Under the pieces are notes generated by a model. It made no database searches. It worked only from the letters and a program-made list of their open reading frames with translations, and was not told where the DNA came from. Both the position numbers and the translations under genes were made by a program. From Gammaproteobacteria bacterium (lineage in GTDB: Bacteria > Pseudomonadota > Gammaproteobacteria > Xanthomonadales > Wenzhouxiangellaceae), in NCBI GenBank assembly GCA_021772985.1, contig JAJFKX010000019.1, positions 372,001 through 436,000 of the forward strand: DNA of 64,000 nt, written 5' to 3'. Shown piece after piece: positions 24,872-33,894 of the stretch (position 1 is its first letter; each line of letters begins with the position of its first letter).

Positions 24872-26314
24872 TTATCCAACAGCCCCTTCCAGGCTTACTT
24901 CCAATAGCGCTCGAGCTTCCACTGCAAACTCCATTGGCAATTTCTGAAAAACTTCTTTGCAAAAGCCATTCACAATCATGGCGACTGCAGTTTCTTCATC
25001 TAAACCCCGGCTTTGGCAATAAAACAGCTGATCTTCACCAATACTTGATGTGGTCGCTTCATGCTCAACCTTGGCGCTGGGGTTTTTACTTTCGATATAT
25101 GGAAAAGTATGCGCGCCACATTGCTTACCGATTAACAGTGAATCACACTGAGTAAAATTGCGGGCATGATCGGCATTTTTACCAACCTTCACCAACCCCC
25201 GGTAACTGTTTTGGCCATGACCGGCGGATATTCCTTTGGAAATAATCCGGCTTTTGGTGTTTTTACCCAGATGAATCATCTTGGTACCGGTGTCAGCCTG
25301 CTGATAGTTGTGCGTTAATGCCACTGAATAAAATTCACCGGAAGAATCATCACCGCGCAAAATACAGCTTGGGTATTTCCAAGTGATTGCAGAGCCTGTT
25401 TCCACCTGGGTCCAGGAAATGCGTGCACGGTCGCCCTGACAGTCGCCGCGTTTGGTAACGAAGTTATAAATTCCACCTTTGCCGTTTTCATCGCCCGGAT
25501 ACCAGTTTTGCACCGTCGAATATCTGATTTCAGCATCTTCCAGAGCAATCAACTCAACCACTGCGGCATGTAGCTGGTTTTCATCCCGCATCGGTGCAGT
25601 ACAACCTTCCAGGTAACTGACATAGCTACCTTTGTCCGCGATGATCAAGGTACGCTCAAACTGGCCGGTATTAATCGCATTAATGCGAAAATAAGTGGAT
25701 AGTTCCATCGGACAGCGCACACCTTTCGGAATGTACACAAACGAACCATCGGTAAATACCGCACAATTAAGTGCGGCAAAGAAATTGTCCGAGGTCGGCA
25801 CCACCGTGCCCAGATATTTTTTAACCAGTTCAGGGTGGGTTTTCGCCGCCTCAGAGAACGAGCAGAATATTACCCCAACATCACGCAATTTATCTTTGAA
25901 AGTGGTTGCCACCGAGACCGAGTCAAACACCGCATCCACTGCCACTCCCGCCAATCGCGCTCGCTCGTGCAAAGGCACGCCCAGTTTGTCATAAGTTTCC
26001 AGCAGTTTGGGGTCTACCTCGTCCAGACTTTGTGGTTTGTCGGATTCTTTTTTAGGCGCTGAATAATAGGATATTGACTGAAAATCGATACCAGGCACCT
26101 GCAGTTTTGCCCAATCGGGCGGAGTCATGTTTAACCAATGACGATAAGCCTCCAATCGCCATTCTGTCAGCCATTCGGGTTCTTCTTTTTTTGCTGAAAT
26201 AAACCTAATGACATTTTCATCTAAACCAGGCGGCACTGTGTCTGAATCGATGTCCGTAACAAAACCATGCTTGTAACGGCTTTCAATTATTTGTTCAATT
26301 TGAGCGTTGCTCAT
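24872..26314 (-). CDS. sufB: Fe-S cluster assembly protein SufB
   Basis: 480 residues starting at the ATG at 26314 ([18 protein letters not shown]), preceded by AAGGA; an in-frame TTG at 26326 is less likely. Family features are [40 protein letters not shown], the [20 protein letters not shown] region and [20 protein letters not shown] with the conserved scaffold residues. It is first of the SUF structural genes, 8 bases after the regulator. It provides the main cluster assembly site in SufBC2D. Confidence 0.96.
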   Translation of the reverse strand: MSNAQIEQIIESRYKHGFVTDIDSDTVPPGLDENVIRFISAKKEEPEWLTEWRLEAYRHWLNMTPPDWAKLQVPGIDFQSISYYSAPKKESDKPQSLDEVDPKLLETYDKLGVPLHERARLAGVAVDAVFDSVSVATTFKDKLRDVGVIFCSFSEAAKTHPELVKKYLGTVVPTSDNFFAALNCAVFTDGSFVYIPKGVRCPMELSTYFRINAINTGQFERTLIIADKGSYVSYLEGCTAPMRDENQLHAAVVELIALEDAEIRYSTVQNWYPGDENGKGGIYNFVTKRGDCQGDRARISWTQVETGSAITWKYPSCILRGDDSSGEFYSVALTHNYQQADTGTKMIHLGKNTKSRIISKGISAGHGQNSYRGLVKVGKNADHARNFTQCDSLLIGKQCGAHTFPYIESKNPSAKVEHEATTSSIGEDQLFYCQSRGLDEETAVAMIVNGFCKEVFQKLPMEFAVEARALLEVSLEGAVG

Positions 26315-26322
26315 GATGTCCT

Positions 26323-26784
26323 TCAATTGGCCTGAAAATGGAGTTTAATGGGTCGAAATTTTGGTTCGTCAATTATCAGCGGCAGCGGTTGCAGCATATC
26401 GGCAATACTCAGGTTATCCAGCACCCGGTGTATTTCGCTGTCGATCACATGCCAGTTGCCGCGCAGCTGACAGACTGGCTCATGACTGCAAGAACCTGGT
26501 TCTACACTGCACTCGGTCACACCAATAGGACCTTCAATGGCAGAAATCACATCAGTAATACTGACCTTATCCGCCGATCGCTGTAACCGGTAACCACCGT
26601 GTGCACCGCGCACCGAGGACAGCAATTCAGCTTTACCAAGCAACTTAAGTACTTTGCTCACTGTCGGCAATTCCAAATGACATTCTTCCGCTAATTGCTG
26701 AGCTGATAAAAGTTCTGACGGCTTCTCTGCCAGGCGTGTTATCACCAGCATTGCATAGTCAGTCAGTTTGTTGATTTTGAACAC
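26323..26784 (-). CDS. Rrf2-family SUF operon regulator (IscR-like)
   Basis: A 153-residue winged-helix protein of the Rrf2 family, closest to the SUF-system regulator type found in Xanthomonadales and relatives. The DNA-binding half has [16 protein letters not shown] and [19 protein letters not shown]. Three Cys in [15 protein letters not shown] can ligate an Fe-S cluster, so it probably senses cluster supply and represses or activates the operon accordingly. It is first in the operon and is divergent from amgK, with a 98-base shared control region. Confidence 0.9.
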   Translation of the reverse strand: MFKINKLTDYAMLVITRLAEKPSELLSAQQLAEECHLELPTVSKVLKLLGKAELLSSVRGAHGGYRLQRSADKVSITDVISAIEGPIGVTECSVEPGSCSHEPVCQLRGNWHVIDSEIHRVLDNLSIADMLQPLPLIIDEPKFRPIKLHFQAN

Positions 26785-26795
26785 AATTAATCAGC

Positions 26796-26809
26796 TTACT
26801 ATTCAGTAA
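26796..26809. promoter_or_regulatory. Candidate Rrf2 operator
   Basis: TTACT (26796-26800) and AGTAA (26805-26809) form a short inverted repeat around ATTC, 12 bases upstream of the SUF regulator start. The position fits autoregulation. The arms are only five bases, so chance is possible. Confidence 0.3.
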
Positions 26810-26882
26810 TCTATATAAGACTGAAATTGTACTATTTAAACCGACAAGTGCCAAGCTCTTAACTGTGATCTACAATCGCCAG

Positions 26883-27863
26883 ATGACAACAAACACCGGC
26901 AATCACTCGCAGCGGATAACGGCATTAACAGCCTGGGCTGAACAGCAACTCAAATTGCACATTGATATTCAGCCAATCACAGGCGATGCCAGTAACCGTC
27001 GCTATTTTCGTTTGCTTCACCAACAACAAAGCTGGGTAGTGATGGATGCCCCGCCGGAGTTAGAGGATTGCCGCCCGTTTCTGGATGTTACCCAGCGCTT
27101 ACGTTCAGCCGGTTTGTATGCTCCTGAAATCCTGGGCAAAGATCTACAGCAGGGTTTTTTACTGCTGGAAGATTTGGGTGATGATTTATACCGAGATGTA
27201 AATTTTCAAACACCCGCCAAGCACCCCTATCAACCGATATTCAACACCTTGGCAGTATTTGCCCAATCCGTAAATACCGACGGCTTACCCGATTATGATC
27301 AGTTGATGCTGCAACAGGAACTGGATCTGCTGACTGACTGGTATCTGCCCCACCACTGCAATTTACCTTTATCCACTGATGAGCAATCAACCTGGCGGAA
27401 AATCTGTACAGCGCTAATCAGTTGTGCGCTGCAGCAACCCCGGGTATTCGTACACCGGGACTTTCATAGCTGTAACGTCTTGCAAACCAGTATCAACAAC
27501 CCGGGTATCATCGATTATCAGGATGCAGTCCGCGGTCCATTAAGTTATGACTTGATTTCCTGGATACTGGATCGATACATCAGTTGGCCGAGGACACAGG
27601 TAACCGATTGGTATGAACAACACCGTCAACGATTGGACATAGACGTAGCAGCAGCAGAATGGTTGCGCTGGTGTGACTGGATGGGCTTACAACGTAACCT
27701 GAAAATATTGGGTATTTTTGCCCGATTGGCTTATCGAGATGGCAAGTCTGACTATATTAATCTGATGCCACGGTTTTACCACTACCTAATGGAGACTGCT
27801 GATTTGTATCCTGAAACCACCGCTATAGTCACAATATTACAGCAGCGTCCATGCGTGCATTGA
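26883..27863 (+). CDS. amgK: N-acetylmuramate/N-acetylglucosamine anomeric kinase
   Basis: About 326 residues from the ATG at 26883; a GTG at 26865 in frame is an alternative, and neither has a strong ribosome-binding site. It is a phosphotransferase-fold kinase with ITGDASNRRYFRL near the N-terminus, the catalytic FVHRDFHSCNVL loop and the metal-binding IIDYQDAVRGPLSYDL. AmgK phosphorylates the anomeric carbon of MurNAc in the cell wall recycling bypass that avoids de novo UDP-MurNAc synthesis. The overlapping downstream murU gene (13 bases) makes the specific assignment firm. Confidence 0.92.
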   Translation: MTTNTGNHSQRITALTAWAEQQLKLHIDIQPITGDASNRRYFRLLHQQQSWVVMDAPPELEDCRPFLDVTQRLRSAGLYAPEILGKDLQQGFLLLEDLGDDLYRDVNFQTPAKHPYQPIFNTLAVFAQSVNTDGLPDYDQLMLQQELDLLTDWYLPHHCNLPLSTDEQSTWRKICTALISCALQQPRVFVHRDFHSCNVLQTSINNPGIIDYQDAVRGPLSYDLISWILDRYISWPRTQVTDWYEQHRQRLDIDVAAAEWLRWCDWMGLQRNLKILGIFARLAYRDGKSDYINLMPRFYHYLMETADLYPETTAIVTILQQRPCVH

Positions 27864-28534
27864 TACTAGCCGCTGGCCGGGGTGACCGGATGCGGCCGAT
27901 TACCGAGCAATACCCAAAGCCATTATTGGAAGTTGGTGGCAAGCCACTCATTATCTGGCACCTTGAGAATCTGCGGCGCGCGGGAATCCAGGAAGTTGTC
28001 ATCAATACCAGCCATCTGGCTGGGCAAATTCATGCCGCCCTTGGAGATGGTCGGCAATTCGGCATGCATATTCAGTTTTCTGATGAACAACCAGCACCAT
28101 TAGAAACCCTGGGTGGAATTTTGCGGGCTCTGCCGATGCTTGGTGATCAAGCATTTATGTTAATCAATGGAGATGTCTGGACCGATTTTCCATTTTTTGA
28201 ACTGCGCCGATTGAAGGTCGAGCAGGCACACCTGTTGCTGGTTAGTAATCCCGAACACCACCCAGCTGGAGATTTCAGTTTAAACGGCGCACAACTTCGC
28301 TACCCTCAAGCGGAACAACAAACCTTAACCTATGCCGGCATCGGTGTGTTTCATCCAAACTTTTTTATCGGCCAAACTGATAACGGCCAGCCATTACCAT
28401 TGGCTCCACTGCTGTTTGCCAAGGCCAATCTGGGGCTTGTTACAGCTCAGAAGATGCACCATCAGTGGACAGATGTGGGCACGCCGGCGCGTCTAAAAGC
28501 ACTTGACACTGCACTCGGCGGCTCACGCTGGTAA
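27851..28534 (+). CDS. murU: N-acetylmuramate alpha-1-phosphate uridylyltransferase
   Basis: A 227-residue nucleotidyltransferase. The N-terminal MRALILAAGRGDRMRPIT pyrophosphorylase motif and the PKPLLEVGGKPLI lysine loop are clear, and INGDVWTDF carries the metal-binding Asp. It converts MurNAc-1-phosphate to UDP-MurNAc in the AmgK-MurU recycling route described in Pseudomonas. This route bypasses the fosfomycin-sensitive MurA/MurB steps. It overlaps the end of amgK, and its stop lies 35 bases before pntAA. Confidence 0.93.
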   Translation: MRALILAAGRGDRMRPITEQYPKPLLEVGGKPLIIWHLENLRRAGIQEVVINTSHLAGQIHAALGDGRQFGMHIQFSDEQPAPLETLGGILRALPMLGDQAFMLINGDVWTDFPFFELRRLKVEQAHLLLVSNPEHHPAGDFSLNGAQLRYPQAEQQTLTYAGIGVFHPNFFIGQTDNGQPLPLAPLLFAKANLGLVTAQKMHHQWTDVGTPARLKALDTALGGSRW

Positions 28535-28568
28535 ACTGCACCTCGGTTGCACCACTGGAATCAGATTC

Positions 28569-29699
28569 ATGGCCACAATTGCCATACTCAAAGAACAAGC
28601 AGACGGCGAGCGCCGGGTTGCACTGGACCCCGCTACCTGCGTTAAGCTTATCGGGCAAAATCACAACATAAAAATACAAAGCGGCGCAGGGGCCGAAGCT
28701 GGATTTAATGATGCTGCTTATGAAAAAGCAGGGGCCAGTCTGTATCCCAATGTCGACGATGTATTGAGCGATGCAGACCTGTTGATATGGGTTACGCCTC
28801 CAGATACTGCTCAGCTGCAAAAGCTCTCCCAAGATATCACTGTGATTGGCATGATGCTGCCGGCACAACACCCGCAATTACTGGATTCATTGAAAAGTGG
28901 TCAACAGCAATCGCTGGCGATGGAGTTGATACCGCGGATTACTCGTGCACAAAGCATGGATGTACTATCCTCACAAGCCACTATTGCCGGCTATCAGGCA
29001 GTGTTGATCGCGGCCGACTTATCTCCGCGGTTGTTTCCAATGCTGACCACTGCCGCCGGCACTTTACGCCCTTCTAAAGTTATTGTGATTGGTGCCGGTG
29101 TCGCCGGCTTACAGGCCATTGCCACTGCGCGTCGCCTCGGCGCTCAAGTTGAGGCTTATGATATCCGTGCTGCGGCTCGTGAGCAGGTGCAATCACTTGG
29201 CGCTAGAATGATAGATACCGGAGTAAACGCCGAGGGCGAAGGCGGTTATGCACGCGAATTGACGGACGCTGAAAAACAGCAGCAGGCTGACGTGCTGGCT
29301 GAACATATGTCAAAAGCCGATGTAGTTATCAGCACCGCTGCGATTCCCGGTCGCCCGGCACCCAAAATCATTAACGAAACGATGATCTCGGGCATGCAGT
29401 CCGGCAGTGTAGTGGTAGACCTGGCAGCCGAAACCGGTGGTAACTGTGTCTTGACCCAACCAGGCAAAACATTACTTAGTGATGGTGTAACCATCGCTGG
29501 CCCACTAAATCTGGCCAGCCGCTCACCACTGCATGCCAGTGAAATGTATGCGCGGAATGTCTTGGAATTACTTAAGCTGGTTATCGATGAGAATGGCGCA
29601 GTTGCTCCTGATTTAGATGATGAAGTGATTAAAGGCTGCCTGTTGAGCCAGACAGGCACCATTGTGCATCCGCATTTCGCAGATACAACTGGAGAATAA
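28569..29699 (+). CDS. pntAA: NAD(P) transhydrogenase subunit alpha, part 1
   Basis: 376 residues from the ATG at 28569 (MATIAILKEQADGERRVALD) after GGAATC; longer frames upstream enter murU. This is the soluble NAD(H)-binding domain I, with the alanine-dehydrogenase-like fold and the nucleotide motif VIGAGVAGLQAIATARRLGA. The RITRAQSMDVLSSQ loop is typical. It works with the two following subunits to transfer hydride between NAD and NADP using the proton gradient, supplying NADPH. The alpha subunit is split in two genes as in Rhodospirillum rubrum. Confidence 0.95.
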   Translation: MATIAILKEQADGERRVALDPATCVKLIGQNHNIKIQSGAGAEAGFNDAAYEKAGASLYPNVDDVLSDADLLIWVTPPDTAQLQKLSQDITVIGMMLPAQHPQLLDSLKSGQQQSLAMELIPRITRAQSMDVLSSQATIAGYQAVLIAADLSPRLFPMLTTAAGTLRPSKVIVIGAGVAGLQAIATARRLGAQVEAYDIRAAAREQVQSLGARMIDTGVNAEGEGGYARELTDAEKQQQADVLAEHMSKADVVISTAAIPGRPAPKIINETMISGMQSGSVVVDLAAETGGNCVLTQPGKTLLSDGVTIAGPLNLASRSPLHASEMYARNVLELLKLVIDENGAVAPDLDDEVIKGCLLSQTGTIVHPHFADTTGE

Positions 29700-29701
29700 A
29701 C

Positions 29702-30010
29702 ATGGAAGGATTTTTAGCTCTATATATCCTGATGTTGGCCGCGGTTGCCGGTTATGAGGTAATTGCCAAGGTTCCTGCAGTCCTGCATACCCCTCTGATG
29801 TCAGGCTCTAATTTTATTCATGGCATCGTTTTGGTGGGTGCAATGGTGGCATTAGGTGAAGCCCATGGAACATTAGAACAAACCATCGGTTTTATTGCTG
29901 TATTTCTGGGTGCCGGCAACGTGATTGGCGGTTATGTAGTCACTGAGCGAATGTTACAAATGTTCAAACGCAGTGATCAACCCAAAACTGATACAGGAGC
30001 GGACCTATGA
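29702..30010 (+). CDS. pntAB: NAD(P) transhydrogenase subunit alpha, part 2 (membrane)
   Basis: 102 residues with three predicted membrane helices (about 3-22, 36-55 and 62-82), containing GYEVIAKVPAVLHTPLMSG and FIHGIVLVGAM, standard for the separate membrane part of the alpha subunit. It starts two bases after pntAA and overlaps pntB as ATGA. It forms part of the proton channel in the inner membrane. Confidence 0.95.
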   Translation: MEGFLALYILMLAAVAGYEVIAKVPAVLHTPLMSGSNFIHGIVLVGAMVALGEAHGTLEQTIGFIAVFLGAGNVIGGYVVTERMLQMFKRSDQPKTDTGADL

Positions 30011-31431
30011 GTGATTGGTTGTCTTCTGTCTGGTTTGGCTCGCTGTTAATTCCAACAGCTTATTTTGTTGCTGCGCTGGTACTGATTTTAGGTTTACGCG
30101 CAATGAGCAGCCCGGTCACTGCCCGCAAAGGTATTGTGCTGGCTGGCCTGGCTATGGGTCTGGCCATATTGGTGACCTTCCTGCATCCGCAAGTGGGTGG
30201 CAATTACCTGTTAATGATCGTGGCCATATTAACCAGCGGCATTTTGGCCTGGGTAAGTGCAAAACGTGTAGCGATGACTGATATGCCGCAAATGATTGCT
30301 CTATATAACGGCATGGGTGGTGGTTCTGCAGCAGCCATTGCCGCGGTGGAATTATTGCGTGCAGCACATGGCCACGACGTGGGGTTGCTGACCAATAGCA
30401 TCGCTGGTGTCGGTGCCTTGATCGGCACTATAGCCTTTTCCGGCTCCTTAATCGCGTTCGCCAAACTGCAGGGCTGGATGCGCAAAGTTTGGCGGTTCCC
30501 CGGCCAGCAATATCTGAATTTACTGCTGTTCGCATTAACTGTTATTTGTGGTGTCCTGGTGGTCATTGGGTATCAACACGATGCAATTTCGCTGAACATG
30601 CTGCTACTGGCATTTTTTGTACTGGCGCTGATCGTTGGCTTTGCAATGACCGTTCCGATTGGTGGTGCCGATATGCCGGTGGTCATTTCATTGTATAACG
30701 CACTGACCGGTCTGGCTGTTGGTTTTGAAGGTTACGTGCTTGATATCCCAGCAATGATGATCGCTGGCGTAGTAGTAGGCGCTGCTGGCACATTGTTAAC
30801 CCAGTTAATGGCCAAAGCGATGAACCGGCCTCTGACCAATGTGCTGTTCTCCGGTTTCGGTACCGGCGATGATGGTGGCCCGGCTGATGCCGGTGGCGGC
30901 AGCATGCAGGCAATTGAAGCTGTAGATGGCGCCATTTTGATGGCCTATGCCGAGAATGTCATTATTGTACCTGGCTACGGTATGGCTGTAGCTCAGGCTC
31001 AGCATCGTATCTGGGAATTAACCCAAGTGTTACAGAAGCGCGGTGTACGGGTGCGTTTTGCGATTCATCCCGTAGCCGGCCGGATGCCGGGACACATGAA
31101 TGTTCTGCTCGCAGAAGCAGGCGTCCCTTATGATCTGATCGAAGACCTGGAAGATATCAACGAACAGTTCAGCCAGGCTGATGTTGCTTTGGTTATCGGG
31201 GCCAACGATGTGGTTAATCCCGCCGCTCGAGACGACAGTTCCAGTCCAATTTACGGGATGCCTATTCTGAATGTTGATCACGCCAGTAACGTGGTTATTA
31301 TTAAACGTGGCCGGGGCACAGGGTTCGCCGGTATTGAAAACCGTTTATTTACCGGTGACAACTCACGTATGTTATTTGGCGATGCGCAGAAAATGGCCCA
31401 AGAACTGGTAGCAGGGGTTAAGACTCTCTAA
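30007..31431 (+). CDS. pntB: NAD(P) transhydrogenase subunit beta
   Basis: 474 residues. The N-terminal ~270 residues hold eight or nine membrane helices with MALYNGMGGG-like TDMPQMIALYNGMGGGSAA and ADMPVVISLYNALTG. The C-terminal NADP(H)-binding domain III has IVPGYGMAVAQAQH, FAIHPVAGRMPGHMNVLLAEA (parts: FAIHPVAGRMPGHM, VLLAEAGV) and GANDVVNPAA. It is the last gene of the pnt operon. Two imperfect hairpins (31432-31455 and 31476-31503) follow, but without a clear U-tract. Confidence 0.96.
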   Translation: MSDWLSSVWFGSLLIPTAYFVAALVLILGLRAMSSPVTARKGIVLAGLAMGLAILVTFLHPQVGGNYLLMIVAILTSGILAWVSAKRVAMTDMPQMIALYNGMGGGSAAAIAAVELLRAAHGHDVGLLTNSIAGVGALIGTIAFSGSLIAFAKLQGWMRKVWRFPGQQYLNLLLFALTVICGVLVVIGYQHDAISLNMLLLAFFVLALIVGFAMTVPIGGADMPVVISLYNALTGLAVGFEGYVLDIPAMMIAGVVVGAAGTLLTQLMAKAMNRPLTNVLFSGFGTGDDGGPADAGGGSMQAIEAVDGAILMAYAENVIIVPGYGMAVAQAQHRIWELTQVLQKRGVRVRFAIHPVAGRMPGHMNVLLAEAGVPYDLIEDLEDINEQFSQADVALVIGANDVVNPAARDDSSSPIYGMPILNVDHASNVVIIKRGRGTGFAGIENRLFTGDNSRMLFGDAQKMAQELVAGVKTL

Positions 31432-31638
31432 GTCTTTTCCTAACCAGGGAAAGACCTTATGCTATGGCATTACATGCCGGCTGCTATTATATTGGCAGCT
31501 GGCTGCTTATAAAAAGAAAAGTAAATGCGGCTATTTTCCATCAGCCTGGAAACAACGCAATTAGCTCTGGAAAACAAACTATCCAACTAAAAATTTAACT
31601 AATAAAGCCACATTATCCTCTGTATTTTTAGATTCAAT

Positions 31639-31669
31639 TTGACAAGAATGACTGATATAGTGTTATACT
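31639..31669 (+). promoter_or_regulatory. Candidate sigma-70 promoter of the 585-residue lipoprotein
   Basis: A consensus -35 TTGACA (31639-31644) and TTATACT at 31663-31669 with an 18-19-base spacer. The start codon at 31697 has an AAGGAG ribosome-binding site about 9 bases before it. The long spacer is the only weakness. Confidence 0.5.
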
Positions 31670-31696
31670 GTTGTAATACACCTAAGGAGCACCACC

Positions 31697-33454
31697 ATGA
31701 CAATCAATAAAATTCTACTCGGCGGGCTATTAACTGCTGGTCTGGTAGCGTGTGGAGACAATCCACCTGAGCAGGCCGGTACAACATCATCCGGACAGGC
31801 TTCCGTCAGTGCAGCAAACCTGCTGGAACGGGTCCCTGCAGATACGCCTTATCTTTTCCTGAATACCGAAGGCATGTCGGATGAACTCTACAACCAGCAG
31901 ATGCAGCAATACAGCGGCATGCTGGATGCAATGGCCGAAATGTTCAATGAAATAGAAATTGAAGAAGATAACCCCGAGGCTGAATCAGCCATTGCTTCTA
32001 TGGGCAAGTTCTACGCACTGTTGGCTGATATTGATGACAGTAAAGCATTGCGCGAAAAAACCGGCCTGTCCCCTAATGGACAAAGTATGTTCTATGGTGC
32101 CGGTATCTTTCCGGTCCTCAACATGCAAATTGTGGACCCGGCCAAAGCATCTGCCACATTCAATGGGCTGATATCTGATCAGGACGGTAATAACAATATC
32201 CAAAGCATGGATATTGATGGTGTCAGCATTAATAAACTGACCTTTGCTGAAAATCATCTGGCACTTTATTGGCAGGTCAATGAGCAGCATGCAGTATTCA
32301 GTGTCTTGCCGATAGAAATGGAAAGCAATTACTTGAGCGGCATATTTGGTGATGCAAGACCCGACAATGCAGCAAGCATGGATCAAATCACATCGATAAA
32401 TCAGCGCTATGGCTTTAGTAATTATGGCAGTGGTTATCTTGATTTGATCAGGGTATTTGAGCAATTAACCAACGCAGAGTCACCTGAAGGTGCATCCCTA
32501 GCGGCAATGTTACAGGAGCACGATAATAATTTTCTGGCAGAACCTGCGTGTGTAACGGAAGTGCGTGGTTTGCTGAATAAAGCACCCCGTATGTATTTTG
32601 GGGTTACCGAGCTTAGCGCCGATATAGTGGCTATGCGCAGCATCATCAGCCTGGATAGCGATTTTCGCACTGGTCTGGCCAGCGTGGTCGGCAATGCACC
32701 CATTAACAATGATCCTAAAACACCACTGAATTTTGGCCTAAACCTGAACCTCGCCGGTATGCGTGATTTTATCGCTGAGCAAAGCAGCAATGTGAGCCAA
32801 TCACCTTTCACCTGCTCTCACCTGGAAGACTTAAATGCTGCAGCAGAACAAATGAACGCTGCTGTCAACCAACCGATGTTACCGCTGCTTGGCAACATCA
32901 ATGGTTTGCGTTTTTCTATGGCTAATCTTAATCTGGACAACCTTGATCAAGCAGCACCGGAAGAGATTGCACAAAACATCAACGGCCACGTGGTGCTGTA
33001 TTCTGAGCAGCCTAATATGCTGATCGGCCTAGGCCAAATGACTTTGCCGTTCCTGGCTGGCATGGATCTTGAGCCAGGCGGCGAACCACAATTGATTGAA
33101 AGCGAATTCATCCCAGCCGAGATCGGACCCGCATACCTGGCTGTTTCCGACTCTGCAATTGGCTTGTCAATCGGCGATCAACAACAAACCGGCCTAACTG
33201 CACTACTGAACGCTGACTCTGACTCAGAAGCAGTGCTGTTCAATTTCGGCATGGACTATAAGTTGTATAGTCAGTTCATCAGTTACGCGGAATCACTGGC
33301 TCCAAGCACTGAAGAAGATGGAGAAGATGAGCAATTCAGAAAACTAATGCAGCAGATGTACAGTGGTTACGAAAACCTTGGTTACAGCTACACCAGTGTA
33401 AAGGTGAATGAACAAGGCGTGGTGATGGACCAAATCATGTACATGAATGATTAA
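31697..33454 (+). CDS. Large lipoprotein of unknown function
   Basis: 585 residues beginning MTINKILLGGLLTAGLVACG, a clear lipoprotein signal with the lipidated Cys at residue 19. The mature start is Ser/Gly/Gln-rich, then LLERVPADTPYLFLNTEGM opens an acidic, mostly soluble region without membrane segments or known catalytic motifs. Two Cys (in EPACVTEV and FTCSHLED) could form a disulfide. No +2 Asp inner-membrane retention residue is present (Cys-Gly), so outer-membrane anchoring is likely. I do not recognise the family. It is a single gene with its own promoter and terminator, and a decayed copy of its 3' end lies just downstream. Confidence 0.85.
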   Translation: MTINKILLGGLLTAGLVACGDNPPEQAGTTSSGQASVSAANLLERVPADTPYLFLNTEGMSDELYNQQMQQYSGMLDAMAEMFNEIEIEEDNPEAESAIASMGKFYALLADIDDSKALREKTGLSPNGQSMFYGAGIFPVLNMQIVDPAKASATFNGLISDQDGNNNIQSMDIDGVSINKLTFAENHLALYWQVNEQHAVFSVLPIEMESNYLSGIFGDARPDNAASMDQITSINQRYGFSNYGSGYLDLIRVFEQLTNAESPEGASLAAMLQEHDNNFLAEPACVTEVRGLLNKAPRMYFGVTELSADIVAMRSIISLDSDFRTGLASVVGNAPINNDPKTPLNFGLNLNLAGMRDFIAEQSSNVSQSPFTCSHLEDLNAAAEQMNAAVNQPMLPLLGNINGLRFSMANLNLDNLDQAAPEEIAQNINGHVVLYSEQPNMLIGLGQMTLPFLAGMDLEPGGEPQLIESEFIPAEIGPAYLAVSDSAIGLSIGDQQQTGLTALLNADSDSEAVLFNFGMDYKLYSQFISYAESLAPSTEEDGEDEQFRKLMQQMYSGYENLGYSYTSVKVNEQGVVMDQIMYMND

Positions 33455-33472
33455 GCCCTTTACCTCAAGCAT

Positions 33473-33498
33473 AAAAGCCCCGCATCGCGGGGCTTTTT
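33473..33498 (+). terminator. Terminator of the lipoprotein gene
   Basis: AAAA, stem GCCCCGC (33477-33483) and GCGGGGC (33487-33493) around ATC, then five T. It lies 22 bases after the stop codon. Confidence 0.9.
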
Positions 33499-33755
33499 AT
33501 TGCGTAGTTCAATATGATGACTGGCCAGGTATTAAATCCGCCAACCATCAATTTCTCACACCGTTACAGAGCAGCAAAACACTCCAATTGGCCTGATCCA
33601 ATGATCAGCCATCACCAATGCGGATAATTACCAGTCCCGGGATAGGTGTTCATATCCAACTGGATTAGCTGCAAAGCTTGATAGGCTAAGCAAACAAGAT
33701 GCATAGCTCTTAAACTACTGCTGCCGATGTATAGCGGTGACCAACACCCTGGTTA

Positions 33756-33825
33756 TAGATTCATCATAAAGTTAGTGAATCAGCAAGGTGCCATAATGGT
33801 ACAGATCATGATGATGAATGATTAA
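33756..33825 (+). pseudogene. Remnant of a second copy of the lipoprotein gene (last ~20 codons)
   Basis: The frame ending at the TAA at 33823-33825 reads NQQGAIMVQIMMMND, against NEQGVVMDQIMYMND at the end of the intact gene (stop 33452-33454). The similarity continues past the stop through TTTACCTC, the terminator and TATTGC. Upstream of about 33756 no further similarity is visible, so only the tail survives. The bases AATGATTAA and AGCATAAAA are shared exactly. Confidence 0.6.
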
Positions 33826-33843
33826 ACCATTTACCTCGAGCAT

Positions 33844-33871
33844 AAAAAAGCCCCGCAATGCGGGGCTTTTT
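33844..33871. terminator. Duplicated terminator, now between convergent genes
   Basis: AAAAAA, stem GCCCCGC (33850-33856) and GCGGGGC (33860-33866) around AAT, then TTTTT-like tract. It is a copy of 33473-33498. The A-run gives a U-tract on the minus strand, so it probably also ends the converging gene whose stop is at 33895. Confidence 0.85.
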
Positions 33872-33894
33872 ATTGCACAGTTTAATTTGAATAC

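Larger units (their letters stand above)
33455..33894. other. Intergenic region with terminator and a decayed duplicate
   Basis: 440 bases between convergent genes. It contains the lipoprotein terminator (33473-33498), about 250 bases with no recognisable feature, and a degenerate second copy of the lipoprotein gene tail plus terminator (33756-33871). Confidence 0.7.

Noticed and set aside
28440-28877. A 145-codon minus-strand frame over the murU/pntAA junction
   Set aside because: Both plus-strand genes are firmly identified, and the frame lacks motifs.
31432-31503. Two hairpins after pntB as terminators
   Set aside because: Stems GTCTTTTCCT/AGGGAAAGAC and GCCGGCTGC/GCAGCTGGC each need a G-U pair and neither has a U-tract, so I do not list them as terminators.
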